From the NCBI GenBank assembly GCA_964463485.1, contig CAYXDO010000034.1, positions 12,303 to 76,302 on the forward strand: a stretch of 64,000 bases of DNA. Reading direction: 5' to 3'. Under the pieces are notes generated by a model. That model searched no databases. It was not told where the DNA came from and was given only the letters and a program-made list of their open reading frames with translations. The translations under genes and the position numbers were made by a program. Positions 38,701 to 47,075 of this stretch are shown piece by piece; positions within the stretch are counted from its first letter, which is position 1, and each line of letters begins with the position of its first letter. This stretch comes from CAYXDO01 sp964463485 (GTDB taxonomy: Bacteria; Myxococcota; Kuafuiibacteriia; Kuafuiibacteriales; Kuafuiibacteriaceae).

Positions 38701-39997
38701 TGACGGCCGCGAAAGTGTCAGCGGAGAGGATCGCGCCGCCGACGACGTCGACCCCGTCGAGCCCCGCGCCGGTGGGTTGCCAGCGCAGCGTGACTCCCGC
38801 GCAAGGGTCGTTGGCCGTCGGCAGGGTCGTGTCTTCCGTGAAGAACAGGCCTCCGCGGGTGGCGACCCAAAGACGCTCCGTCGCATCGAACCGAAGCTCG
38901 GTGAGCCCAGCATGGACGAAAGCTCGAGACGTCGGTTCACTCGTGGCAGCAAGGCCGAAGCGCTCACCGCCGTCTTCCGATCGATAGAGGTCGAAGCTGC
39001 CCGCGTAGAGTACGAGCGAATCGGTCGGGTGGACCTGTGCGACGAAGGTGCTGCGCTCGTATCGGTCGAGCTCCGCGCGCGTCGCGCATCGAGCTTCGGA
39101 GAGAATCGGCTGTGACTCGAAAGGCCGGGGCAGAGTCTGGGTCCACGTGGCGCCCCCGTCGAGGCTCCGCCACACGCCGAGCAGTCGAGGTCGAACTCTC
39201 ACGTCGTCGGCCACCGCATAGACCACATCGGGGTCGCTCGCCGCAGGCGCGAGCTCGATGTGGCTCGCGTGCTGGGGGATCAGCGTTCGAACGAACGTGC
39301 TCCCGCGATCGAACGAGACGTAAACTCCGTCGGCGCCCGGCGGCGCCGAGTCACCCGAGGACGCGAGCACACGATCGCGCGTCCCGTCGCGAATGACTTC
39401 GAGATCTACGAAGCCCGACGCGGTTCGACGGGTCGTCGATCTCACGCCGCCCGCCCCGTCGTTCCTCAGCAGGGTCCGAAAGACCCCGTCACGGCTGCTG
39501 AGTACGGCGCTCTGAGTAGCCGCGTAATACACCCTGGAGTCGGTAGGGCTCGGTCGTAAGCGAAGGACGCGAGCGAAGTCGGGAGTGTCCGTTTGCGCCG
39601 CGCGAGCCCATCCGGGCGAAGGCGTTCGAGGATCCCGGCTCACGAAGACCCCTCCGTCTTCGCCCTTCGGATCGGAGAGCCCGGCCAAAAGGTCCGGCCC
39701 GCGCAACAACAGGGAAGTGACGGTACGCCCGGCGAAGGTGCCCATTCGCGAAAAATGTCGCCCATGGTCGTCGGACCTCCACACCGAGTCACTGACTGCG
39801 ACATAAAGAACGTTGGAGCTCGAAGGATCGAGCTCGAGGGCCGTGATGGGCGAGCCCGCGTTGATGGGCCCGAGGAGCTCCCAGGTCGATGGGTTGGGTT
39901 CGATGCCCGCCGAATACTCAGCGACTGACTCAGGGCCCGCTTCTTCGTTCGTACACGCGAGCGCGACGAGCGAGCAGATGAGGAGACGCTGGCGCAT
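35699..39997 (-). CDS. Large surface lipoprotein: BNR/sortilin-type propellers, tandem cadherin-like domains, MYXO-CTERM-like tag
   Basis: A 1432-residue protein. MRQRLLICSLVALAC gives a lipobox Cys15. Residues about 35-730 hold BNR/VPS10-style repeats (VWRSDDHGRHFSRMG, SLDGGATWTQ, SEDGGERFG, SEDAGATWIDW). From about 745 come tandem cadherin/VCBS-like domains of about 90 residues, each with an N-D-x-D-P-E-type calcium site and a F/Y-x-P-x-x-x-F/D-G-x-D core (for example YTPAPDFTGRDFFTYRVSD). The C-terminus is DCGCNSTRKRRRLSGF, a hydrophobic stretch, then RRRR: the Cys-plus-helix-plus-Arg form of a MYXO-CTERM sorting signal. Carrying both a lipobox and a C-terminal tag is unusual. Likely adhesive or structural. 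Confidence 0.8.
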   Translation of the reverse strand: MRQRLLICSLVALACTNEEAGPESVAEYSAGIEPNPSTWELLGPINAGSPITALELDPSSSNVLYVAVSDSVWRSDDHGRHFSRMGTFAGRTVTSLLLRGPDLLAGLSDPKGEDGGVFVSRDPRTPSPGWARAAQTDTPDFARVLRLRPSPTDSRVYYAATQSAVLSSRDGVFRTLLRNDGAGGVRSTTRRTASGFVDLEVIRDGTRDRVLASSGDSAPPGADGVYVSFDRGSTFVRTLIPQHASHIELAPAASDPDVVYAVADDVRVRPRLLGVWRSLDGGATWTQTLPRPFESQPILSEARCATRAELDRYERSTFVAQVHPTDSLVLYAGSFDLYRSEDGGERFGLAATSEPTSRAFVHAGLTELRFDATERLWVATRGGLFFTEDTTLPTANDPCAGVTLRWQPTGAGLDGVDVVGGAILSADTFAAVTKSDGVWLGSDASMQFTQLLSAPVRSVWRHSVAPYPLFLGGRTVWRLKEGRVEEVMVGGPKADASTFAEPPALSSNASGLWLAGRALWRSASALSAPTEEIEWSRVSGPLPGHEPASIVALSANGRRLFVGTLDGKVARTDSATSSGPRDLLIDVTPPWPPDSPDSPVSTIAFDPADPSGARVFVATSRRSGGGRLFGSEDAGATWIDWSLTLEATEVRDLQLRPSTGELFAATEAGVLATNDGQSWRTFSQGDLARVGVHGIAFSDLSDTDALYAFTSGRGVARLRWGNSVEATPDFVSTGESRRVSLAAPGVLANDSDPEGEPLEALLVSPTDRGDLHLSSDGAMTFLPSPGFIGLAQFSYRARTPSGRLSAPTLVSIEIVPVDDSPVAGADVYSLLEDHTLSVDSPGILFNDADPERWTLTPRVTKQPRHGMLTLQLTGSFTYTPAPDFTGRDFFTYRVSDLNSSVTSTCTLVVDPVNDDPFMPTPRDVELAEDATINVALTGLSAHEPDQALALAAESDQPGLISVAASQVAGASAQLTLTTRPDAFGTARILLTLRDDGGTLHGATDRFSTTLEVRVRAVDDPPVAVVDELTVEEDSALLERITDNDVENDGEALSARLILAPRNGDAIVSVDGWLSYQPHPDFSGSDRLVYEITDGHSVSRAEARIRVRSTPDAPTARDDRARLPEESQVEIDVAVNDQDPDELPLSFTLERGPRHGFAEWVAHGVLTYSPEVDFNGLDDLVYSASNGAKTDTATVVIEVVNVNDPPSFEPPASIELWEDIPGTINIPASAGPLETQLLSGSAAVADPFIVQTALLTQVPDGLELFLAPGFDRTGTTTIDLSLSDGAGTVRGTTRVFVLPVNDAPRLGELPERVTVTAGETIDLGVDVSPGPFEEVLQLIAAGARPEDRTIAKARTVVVDGGLVISILGENPGRTLMTLVVTDDGGIERFGEDETIVSFEVEVIEADCGCNSTRKRRRLSGFVFLALLLVRRRR

Positions 39998-40045
39998 CCG
40001 AGGAGGTGACCTGCGGTGCAGGTCTGTGTGAGTCGTGGGCTGCGT

Positions 40046-41575
40046 CTAGAAGCACGCGCCGTGGGCGTCGCGCTGAACCTGAGTAGATGGGTTGAAGGTC
40101 CCGGCCGTACCGTCCCACGCGATCGTGCCGACGTGCCACATGTCGTTGCAGCTCAGGTTGCGGTCGAAGGTGCCCGCGAGGTTGCCTGCGATGTACACCT
40201 CGACGGTCGCTCGAGATGTTCCTAGCCCATTGTCGTCGTAATAGTGGATCCAAACCTCGTAATTCCCGGGCGCCGCCACGTTGAGGTTGATGTTCTCTGG
40301 GCCGCGGCCGTTCGTGTCGTCGACGTCGAGGAATGGGTTGTCGGTCGGGTCGCTCGCGATCCCCCAGTCGGGTGCGGTGTAAAGGTACGAGCACTCCCCG
40401 GTGTTCGACCAGAGCGCGCCGCCCGGTCGAACGAGGTGAAGGTCCACGTCCGTGAAGTTGGTGTCCCAACGAAGGAGGATCGACATCGCCGTAGAAGTAA
40501 CCGGCGGCGGTGTGACTTCCCCCGTGACCGGGATGGAAAGCGTTTCCATTCCATTCACGCCGTTGAATTGCACCGATAACGTCGCCGAGTGCGGGACCGG
40601 AGAACCTTCTGCTCTGAACTCGACAGGGAAAGTCACGGACTGGCCTGGAGTCAGGTCGGCGGTTCCTGGCGGCGTCGGGAGCACGAAGAGGGTCTCGCCG
40701 TTCGGGAAGGACGCGCCGATCAGCCGCGCGATGCCTCCGTTGGCCGTACACGTGAGATCCTGGCTCTTCGATTGGCCACGCTCGACCCCTCCGAAGGCGA
40801 TCGCGCTGGGCGAGCACGAGAGCCCGCCTCGAGCGAGCGCGCCGGCGCCATCGAGTTGGAGGAACAGCGAGCCGGCGGGCGCTTGTGCTTCGTACACCAT
40901 ACGATCTGCCTTGGGTCCTTCGCTCTGCGGTTGAAAGACGACCTCGAAGGATTGCGTGCCGCCAGCGGGGATCGCGATAGGGAGCGTGCCTGCGAGCGCG
41001 TAAGGATCGCCGAGCGCGCCAGTCGATTCCAGGGTGGCTCGTGTCACGATCCCTTCGGCGTTGCCGTTGTTCTTGATGACGATGGGGAGGCGCGATTGAC
41101 CACCGATCTCGACGGTGCCGAAGTTGAGCGAGGTGGGTTCGATCACGAGGTCCGGCACCATACGAACGACGCCGTTGGCGCGTACTTCGAGCTTCGCTTC
41201 GCCTGCTTCGCCGTGAACCACGATGGTGCCGGTCTTCTCTCCAGCGTCCTGGGCGAGAAAGATCGCATCGAGCGCGAGGCTCGACCCGACTGGGATCGCG
41301 GTGTCCTCGAACTTGCCCTTCTCGGCCCTGAGGGAGAAGGAAGCCGGAAGGTCCACGGACTTCACGGTGAACGGAACCGAGCCTGTGTTTTTCAGCTCCA
41401 CGCCGCGTCGAGCCGACGTTCCGACCGTCACGTCGCCAAAATCCACCGACGCCGGCTCGAATTCGGCTTTGACCGACAGCGTCGAGACGACGTCGTCTTC
41501 GCAGGCGAGCGTCATGGCCGCGGCGAGCGGAGCAATCAGGTGAGCGGAGCGAATCTGCGCGAGCACCGACTTCAC
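40046..41575 (-). CDS. Lipoprotein with choice-of-anchor-D (ASPM/Hydin-like) repeats and DUF2135/YfaP-like C-terminus
   Basis: A 509-residue protein with signal HLIAPLAAAMTLAC (lipobox Cys near 25). Three to four Ig-like repeats follow, each with the signature FEPASVDFGDVTVG, IEPTSLNFGTVEIG or CSPSAIAFGGVERGQ, typical of HYDIN/'choice-of-anchor D' modules. The last about 150 residues (SILLRWDTNFTDVDLHLVRPGG, then NINLNVAAPGNYEVWIHYY) are DUF2135/YfaP-like. GTG 41575 is the annotated start; GTG 41566 has better spacing to GAAAGGTGA and may be the real one. Precedes the 1432-residue gene on the same strand with a 48-base gap. Confidence 0.8.
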   Translation of the reverse strand: MKSVLAQIRSAHLIAPLAAAMTLACEDDVVSTLSVKAEFEPASVDFGDVTVGTSARRGVELKNTGSVPFTVKSVDLPASFSLRAEKGKFEDTAIPVGSSLALDAIFLAQDAGEKTGTIVVHGEAGEAKLEVRANGVVRMVPDLVIEPTSLNFGTVEIGGQSRLPIVIKNNGNAEGIVTRATLESTGALGDPYALAGTLPIAIPAGGTQSFEVVFQPQSEGPKADRMVYEAQAPAGSLFLQLDGAGALARGGLSCSPSAIAFGGVERGQSKSQDLTCTANGGIARLIGASFPNGETLFVLPTPPGTADLTPGQSVTFPVEFRAEGSPVPHSATLSVQFNGVNGMETLSIPVTGEVTPPPVTSTAMSILLRWDTNFTDVDLHLVRPGGALWSNTGECSYLYTAPDWGIASDPTDNPFLDVDDTNGRGPENINLNVAAPGNYEVWIHYYDDNGLGTSRATVEVYIAGNLAGTFDRNLSCNDMWHVGTIAWDGTAGTFNPSTQVQRDAHGACF

Positions 41576-41685
41576 CTTTCAACGAGCGAACCTTCGGGCT
41601 CCATACGACACTTGCGCGAATTCGCGGCGGCGAGTCCAAGCGCAGCGTTGGCGCTCCGCGACCTCGTGCGGGAGGTCTGAGAAGC

Positions 41686-42723
41686 GTGTTGTCCGAGTTG
41701 TCCCGATGGTCACGACGCGCGCGTGGCGATTCCCCGATCGCCGTGGTGAAAAAAATTCCGAGAGACCCGGTGTTCGCGACGCTCCGCAGAATCGGCGCTC
41801 CCATCCAACGCCCGCTGTCGAGGTTTCACGAGCCGGCGTTCCGACGATTCCTCCGAGAGGCCCCGATGAATTCGAGACCGGTATTTCTCATCGCGGTGCC
41901 GCGCACTCTCCATTTGATCGAGCTCTGTCTGCGTAACTTGCCGCGCGGATCCGGGGTCCAGATCATCGAGAACGGACTGACGAGCGACGAACGCGGCTTC
42001 TTGAGTCGAGAGTTTCCGACGGTGCGGCGCTTCAAGCTCCGGCCCCTACCCGGACAGCTCTACTCCCACGGGAGTGTCGTCACGTTCTTGGCCCGCACCC
42101 TCGAGCGCCCCTTCCTGATCCTCGACCATGATTGCTTTCCGGCCGATGACGACTTGTTGCAGGGCCTCGAACCGGGGTCCAAAGATGTCGCAGTCGGCCT
42201 GGCCTTGGAAGGCTTCGTCGACGTGAACTCGAAGACGGGCCTCCGTTTCCCAAGGACTCACTTTCTCTTGCTCGAGCCCTCGCGGCTGCGAGCCCTCATG
42301 GCCCGTCACGAGATCCACCTCGACAAGTACACGGCGACTCCCAACTCGGTTGCGAACCTGCTCGCGACCATCGGGATCGGGGACCACAACTTTCCTCGGC
42401 CCTATCAAGCCAACTACGACACGTTGCTGCTCGCGTTCGCGGTGGCGATCGCCGAGGGGAAGTCCATTCAGTTGAGGGAGACGAGCGCCACCGCCATCCA
42501 TCACGTCGGAGGTACGAGCTGGGTTCGTCACCCTCACATGGATTTTGTCCACCTCAGGTTGCTCGAGCTCACCCGTGATCCCGAGGCACACGCGCGCGCC
42601 TTGGGGCTAGAAGGAAGATCGAGTGATCGCGCGCGGGAGGCGTTGCCGCCGGAGGTGCGGGCGTCGCGACTGGTGCAAGAGGTCGATCGAGCCGCGGAGA
42701 TGTTGAAGCAGAAGCTTCACTGA
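41686..42723 (+). CDS. Glycosyltransferase-like protein with DHD motif
   Basis: A 345-residue protein. After a basic 60-residue N-terminus comes PVFLIAVPRTLHLIELCLRNLP, then VQIIENGLTSDE, then FLILDHDCFPADDD. This is a GT-A-like sequence of strand, donor loop and D-x-D-type metal site (DHD, about residue 147). Later ANYDTLLLAFAVAIAEG and SATAIHHVGGTSWV resemble acceptor and terminal-His segments of such folds. GTG 41686 has GGAGG upstream with rather long spacing; ATG 41866 is an alternative that begins right at the fold. The last 7 bases overlap the convergent kinase gene. Confidence 0.6.
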   Translation: MLSELSRWSRRARGDSPIAVVKKIPRDPVFATLRRIGAPIQRPLSRFHEPAFRRFLREAPMNSRPVFLIAVPRTLHLIELCLRNLPRGSGVQIIENGLTSDERGFLSREFPTVRRFKLRPLPGQLYSHGSVVTFLARTLERPFLILDHDCFPADDDLLQGLEPGSKDVAVGLALEGFVDVNSKTGLRFPRTHFLLLEPSRLRALMARHEIHLDKYTATPNSVANLLATIGIGDHNFPRPYQANYDTLLLAFAVAIAEGKSIQLRETSATAIHHVGGTSWVRHPHMDFVHLRLLELTRDPEAHARALGLEGRSSDRAREALPPEVRASRLVQEVDRAAEMLKQKLH

Positions 42724-44219
42724 CCTGCGAGCAGCACCGCCGCCGAGGCACCGATCGCAGCCGCGCCGCCGATGAAGATTCCGATCATCAAGATCACCCA
42801 CGGACGTTTGATCACGGGCGCCGGACCAGGTGCCGGAGGCGGCACTGAAGGCAGGATCGGACGGAACTCGTCGGTCCGCACTCTCCTGGCTTCTTCGAGG
42901 AGCTCCGCGAAGGCCGCTTCGACCGGGGCGTCTACGGGGCGATGTTCGATGACGTCCGAGTCGGAGGCGACCAAATATTCGAGGATCTCCAGTCGCGGGG
43001 GCTCCGGCGGGATCGCCGAGCGAGGCTCCGCCGCGGTGGGCTCGTCGCCTTCGTCGACAGCTTCGGTCTCCTCGAGCTGCGGCGGTTCGCGACGCTCCAC
43101 GAGGCTCGGACCACGGCCGGGTCGGGAGGGCCGCGCGGCTTCGTGGCGCGAGGGCGGCTGCGACGGGCGCTCCGCAGGGATCGGGATCGTCGGATCCGTT
43201 TTGGGTTCGAAGAAGATCTCGCCCGAGACTTCGGGGCCACTCAGCCCTTCTTCCAGGGGAAGGTCACGCGCGTCGCGGAAAGCGTTGCGCATGTAGGCTC
43301 CGAGCTCCGGAGCGGTGAGAGGGCCGCCGAAGGAACGTTCGATCCCGGAGATCGCTTCGGCCATCTGAAGCGCCGAGACGAAGCGATCTTCGGGTCGCTT
43401 CGCCAGCGCGCCACGCAGCACGCCGCGCAGCCCGGGGACCTCTTCGGTGTGTGTGAAGACGCGCGTGAGCAACGCCTCGCGGCTCTCGCTCACGATCGCC
43501 ATCAGGGTCTCGTTGAGCCCGCCGCGCTCGAACAGGGGCTGTCCAATCAGCGCTTCGGCGAGCACCACACCGGCGGCGAACACGTCGCTCTGCGGCGTCG
43601 CAGGCTTGCCCGAAATCAGCTCCGGCGCGGTGTACCGAGCCTTGCCTCGAATGGTCCGCGGCGCGGTGTGTTTCTTTTCTCCGTCCGCCAAGGCGATGCC
43701 GAAGTCGGTGACTTTGACTTCGCCGAAAAAGCTCACCAACACGTTGCCCGGGCTAACGTCTCGGTGAACGATCCCGAGAGGCCGGCCTTCTGCGTCGCGT
43801 GCGTGGTGTGCGTAATGCAGTCCGCGCAACGCCGCGCCCATCACGGCGAGCGCCACGTTCAACGGCACTCGCTTCTTGTCGTGCACCGCGCGCTGAATCA
43901 CCTGGTGGAAGTTTCGCCCGCGGATGTATTCCATCGCGAGGAACGGCTGACCGTCGACCGCCGTGAAGTCGACGACGCGCACGACGTTCGGGTGCTCGAG
44001 GCGCGCCATCAGCATCGCCTCGCGACGGAACAAGTCGTGGCTGACGACGTCGGTGGCTAGCTGAGGAAGCAACCCCTTCAGCACGAGCTTGCGGCTGAAG
44101 CCTTCCGCGCCTTCCGCGCGAGCCAACAGGATCTCACCCATCCCACCGCGATGGATCGCCCCCAAGATGCGGTAGGGGCTCCCTGGGATGGCTTCCAGCC
44201 TTGTTCCTGGCTCCGACAT
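42717..44219 (-). CDS. Membrane-anchored Ser/Thr protein kinase (Hanks type)
   Basis: A 500-residue kinase. Residues 15-275 hold all key motifs: G-loop GAIHRGGMGEI, VLK (beta-3 Lys), HRDVSPGN catalytic loop, DFGIA, and the activation-segment ARYTAPE. The C-terminal half is a Pro/Glu-rich linker ending in one helix (PWVILMIGIFIGGAAAIGAS) at the very C-terminus, so the kinase domain is cytoplasmic and there is almost no periplasmic sensor. Such tail-anchored kinases probably respond to membrane or protein partners. The substrate is unknown. Confidence 0.93.
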   Translation of the reverse strand: MSEPGTRLEAIPGSPYRILGAIHRGGMGEILLARAEGAEGFSRKLVLKGLLPQLATDVVSHDLFRREAMLMARLEHPNVVRVVDFTAVDGQPFLAMEYIRGRNFHQVIQRAVHDKKRVPLNVALAVMGAALRGLHYAHHARDAEGRPLGIVHRDVSPGNVLVSFFGEVKVTDFGIALADGEKKHTAPRTIRGKARYTAPELISGKPATPQSDVFAAGVVLAEALIGQPLFERGGLNETLMAIVSESREALLTRVFTHTEEVPGLRGVLRGALAKRPEDRFVSALQMAEAISGIERSFGGPLTAPELGAYMRNAFRDARDLPLEEGLSGPEVSGEIFFEPKTDPTIPIPAERPSQPPSRHEAARPSRPGRGPSLVERREPPQLEETEAVDEGDEPTAAEPRSAIPPEPPRLEILEYLVASDSDVIEHRPVDAPVEAAFAELLEEARRVRTDEFRPILPSVPPPAPGPAPVIKRPWVILMIGIFIGGAAAIGASAAVLLAGQ

Positions 44220-44449
44220 CAGCTCGACCGCGACCTTTCAGTCGTCTTCCTGTGTTTTCGGCGCGGGAGTTCGGTTGATGCGTGAATGTGCGCGAAAAGA
44301 TCCAATCTCCTGCACTTGGATACATGTCATACAGATCGGTGAGGACCCTGGGTCCGTAGGCTCGGCTTGTAAGTGCCCGAAGAACAGCGAGTTGTGACCG
44401 AAGCAAGGGGCCCTCCGTCACACTGGCTTCGCGCGCGTCACCCTGAGGT

Positions 44450-44674
44450 ATGTTTCGCGCGCTTTGGAGCTGGCTCACGGGCGAGTCAGCGGGACGAAAG
44501 GTTTCCTCCGTCGAAGTCGTCAAGAAGGCCGAGACCAAGCCGAAGTCGTCCCTCGAGCCGCCGCCTCGTCCACGTAACTCGGCCGCCGGACGGCCCACGT
44601 CAGCGCCCAAAGCCTCCCAGCTCATGGCAGTCGGAACCAAGACCGCACCTCGCGCTGTCCCGCGCCAGGTCTAG
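44450..44674 (+). CDS. Small hypothetical protein (74 residues)
   Basis: An ORF starting MFRALWSWLTGESAG followed by a Lys/Pro/Ala-rich disordered tail. Third codon positions are mostly G or C, as expected for a real gene here, and GAGG lies close upstream of the ATG. No family is recognised. The N-terminus could form an amphipathic helix. It may be an artefact of GC-rich DNA. Confidence 0.35.
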   Translation: MFRALWSWLTGESAGRKVSSVEVVKKAETKPKSSLEPPPRPRNSAAGRPTSAPKASQLMAVGTKTAPRAVPRQV

Positions 44675-44735
44675 GGCAGTGGGCTTCGCGACCCAGTCGT
44701 CCGTTCGCGTTCAGGTTCAAAGGTTTGAGCGAGTC

Positions 44736-44873
44736 ATGGCTCACGCTGGTGCGGCGGCCTTGAGGCTTGCGCGCGCTCTCTGGTGGGGTTGGACGGTCGG
44801 CTTGCCCCTCTGGTGGCTTTGGTACGCTGGTCTCGTCTCGCTCGCCCAAACGACAGTGGACTTGCTCTTCTGA
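44736..44873 (+). CDS. Small membrane protein (45 residues), putative
   Basis: ATG 44736 opens MAHAGAAALRLARALWWGWTVG, followed by LPLWWLWYAGLVSLAQ and TTVDLLF, a Trp-rich hairpin or single helix long enough to span a membrane. The composition is unlike random GC-rich sequence, which favours a real small membrane protein. It lies in a 211-base gap between the 74-residue ORF and the convergent lipoprotein gene. No homologue is recognised. Confidence 0.35.
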   Translation: MAHAGAAALRLARALWWGWTVGLPLWWLWYAGLVSLAQTTVDLLF

Positions 44874-44885
44874 GCCCGCGCTCGG

Positions 44886-45287
44886 TCAATCCTTCGGCGC
44901 GCCTGATTCGATCCAGCTCTGAATGAGCTCGCGTTTTTCTGCTTCGAGCGGCTCGGCGTCCGTCCGGCCTTTGGGCATCAGCACGCCGTATTTCGCGTCG
45001 ACCGGGGGCGTGAGCTTCAACATCAGGAAGCTCTTCGACACATCATTCGGAACCACGCGTTTCCAACCCTCCGCGGCCGCCTGTTCGTCGTTGGCGTCGG
45101 CGTTCACGAGGTTGTCGAAGGCGTTGGCGTCCAGGACGAGGCCACCCGCCCCGGCTTCGCCGTGGCACGACTTCTGGGAGCACGAAACGGTGAAGACATC
45201 GGTCTGAATCTGCTGAAAGGGCGGGTCACCGCACGCGCAGAGCGAAGCGAGGCTGAGAGTGAAGACGAGGCGCACGCCCATGCGCAT
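44886..45287 (-). CDS. Small lipoprotein with c-type haem-like C-x4-C-H site
   Basis: A 133-residue protein; VRLVFTLSLASLCAC gives a lipobox Cys near residue 19. VFTVSCSQKSCHGEAGAGGL contains a C-S-Q-K-S-C-H motif (four residues between the cysteines instead of the usual two), and YGVLMPKG could give the distal Met. The C-terminus ELIQSWIESGAPKD is typical of small cytochrome-like domains in myxobacterial and planctomycete lipoproteins. Whether haem is actually bound by this widened motif is uncertain. Confidence 0.72.
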   Translation of the reverse strand: MRMGVRLVFTLSLASLCACGDPPFQQIQTDVFTVSCSQKSCHGEAGAGGLVLDANAFDNLVNADANDEQAAAEGWKRVVPNDVSKSFLMLKLTPPVDAKYGVLMPKGRTDAEPLEAEKRELIQSWIESGAPKD

Positions 45288-45363
45288 CGGCCAAGGCCGG
45301 TCCTGAAGTCAAGACGGTGTTGGAATCGCGACGCCGCCTTGGGAGCTAGGTAGAATCCGCAGA

Positions 45364-47070
45364 GTGCAGCGCTTCGGCCGCTACGAGCTCTTGAAGACGC
45401 TCGGTCGCGGCGGCATGGGTGACGCGTCGCTGGCGCGGCCGACCGACCCGAGCTCGCCGATCCCGACCCCAGTGGTCGTCAAACGGCTCCACGCGGAGCT
45501 CGCGGTCAAACCGACGTTCGTGGAGCGCTTCCGACACGAAGCGCAGCTCGCCGTGTGGATCGAGAGCCCGCACCTCGCGGCCGTGTACGACGCGGGCAAG
45601 GTCGGCGAGACGCTCTACTACGCCATGGAGTACGTGCCCGGTCTGCCGCTCTCCACCGTCATGAGCGCGGCCCTCAAGGCGAAGGTCCGCTTCCCGATCG
45701 AGGCTGCCATCGATCTCATCGGAGCGGCGCTGCTCGGCGCTCACGCGCTGCACGAGGCTAAGAACGTGGCCACGGGGGAGGCGCTCGGGATCGTTCATCG
45801 AGATCTCTCTCCGCGAAATCTCCTCGTGGGGCGCGGCGGAGCGCTCAAGCTCATCGATCTGGGGCTGGGCAAGTCGACCCAGCAGGACTGGCGAACCGCG
45901 ACCGGAATCGTGATGGGGACGATGGGCTATCTGTCGCCCGAGCAGGCCATGGGAGCGGACGTCGATCGTCGCGCGGACTTGTACACACTCGCGGTCGTTC
46001 TGTTCGAGATGCTGACGCTCGAGCGCTACATTCCCAAGGGACAGCACATGTCGATGGTGGAGGCGCAGATCCGACCGCGTGCGATCTCCGCGCGCAGTTT
46101 GAGGCCGGAGCTTCCCGAGGCGCTCGATCTCGTGCTGCTGCGCGCGCTATCGCCGCAAAGAGACGATCGATTTTCGACGGCGATGGAGCTGCGAAGCGCG
46201 CTCTTGTCCGTCGTGCCAGAGGCTTCGCTCGGCGACGCCGGGAGTCGGCTGATCCACGCCTGCGTCGGCACGAAGCTCGACGAGTCCGATCGCGAGGTGG
46301 AGCAGGTCCTCCAGATGCCTCGGGGGGACGACGTCGGCGCCGCGGACACGGTCGTCTTCGTCGATCGGACGAAGCTGGAGCGGGGGCCGACCAAGACCGA
46401 AGCACGGTTCCAGACGTCGTTCTCGAATGTGCCCGATACGCTGCCCACGCCGCCGCCGACCATGACCGCGCAACGGGTGATGCGGGAGGAGATCGAGCCG
46501 GTTCGAAGTCGCGGCATCAGCCTGCCCACGCTCGTCGGAGCGGTTGTTGGATCGAGCTTGTTGAGCTTCGTGGCGGCGGCGATCGTCTTCGGCGACAGAG
46601 GCCCCGCGCCCGCGATCACCGTCGATCTGCCGACCGTGTCGACGAGCTCGCGGTCGTCCGACGTCCCCCAGGCGCGAGCGCAATCACTAGGGCCACAAGA
46701 GGGGCCACAACAGGGGCCTCGAGGAGCGCCGCGAGGATCTCCGGAGTTGGAGCCAGGAGCTGCGATCCCAAAGCCGGCCGCGCCGAGCCGCGTCGAACGA
46801 CCGGCTGCGAAGCCGCGTCCTGGTCCGATGTCTTCGCCCGAGCCTTTGACCTTGTCGCCCAAGCCTCTGACGCCTGTGACGACAGAGACGTTGATGGCAC
46901 GAGCCGTGGCGCTGCGCGAACGGTTGCCCGAGAGCGCTCGGGCCGAGATCGATCTCTTGCGCGCGAGGCTCATTCGGGCGCAAGCGGCGGCGGACGACGA
47001 CGTGCGCAAGAAGCTGCTCGACGAGCTCGCCGACGAGCTGATGAAGCTCGAAAGCCGCGGGCCCCGTTAG
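45364..47070 (+). CDS. Membrane Ser/Thr protein kinase with DLG in place of DFG
   Basis: A 568-residue kinase with GTG start. Motifs: LGRGGMGDASL, VVVKRLHAEL (Lys), VHRDLSPRN, and IDLGLGK where DFG is expected; DLG retains the metal-binding Asp, so activity is likely. GTMGYLSPEQ is the activation-segment end. A membrane helix lies near 388-410 (LPTLVGAVVGSSLLSFVAAAIVFG). An extracytoplasmic Pro-rich tail follows, ending in a helix-rich segment (ALRERLPESARAEIDLLRARLI). It ends 5 bases from the convergent HEAT gene. Confidence 0.92.
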   Translation: MQRFGRYELLKTLGRGGMGDASLARPTDPSSPIPTPVVVKRLHAELAVKPTFVERFRHEAQLAVWIESPHLAAVYDAGKVGETLYYAMEYVPGLPLSTVMSAALKAKVRFPIEAAIDLIGAALLGAHALHEAKNVATGEALGIVHRDLSPRNLLVGRGGALKLIDLGLGKSTQQDWRTATGIVMGTMGYLSPEQAMGADVDRRADLYTLAVVLFEMLTLERYIPKGQHMSMVEAQIRPRAISARSLRPELPEALDLVLLRALSPQRDDRFSTAMELRSALLSVVPEASLGDAGSRLIHACVGTKLDESDREVEQVLQMPRGDDVGAADTVVFVDRTKLERGPTKTEARFQTSFSNVPDTLPTPPPTMTAQRVMREEIEPVRSRGISLPTLVGAVVGSSLLSFVAAAIVFGDRGPAPAITVDLPTVSTSSRSSDVPQARAQSLGPQEGPQQGPRGAPRGSPELEPGAAIPKPAAPSRVERPAAKPRPGPMSSPEPLTLSPKPLTPVTTETLMARAVALRERLPESARAEIDLLRARLIRAQAAADDDVRKKLLDELADELMKLESRGPR

Positions 47071-47075
47071 GCCCG

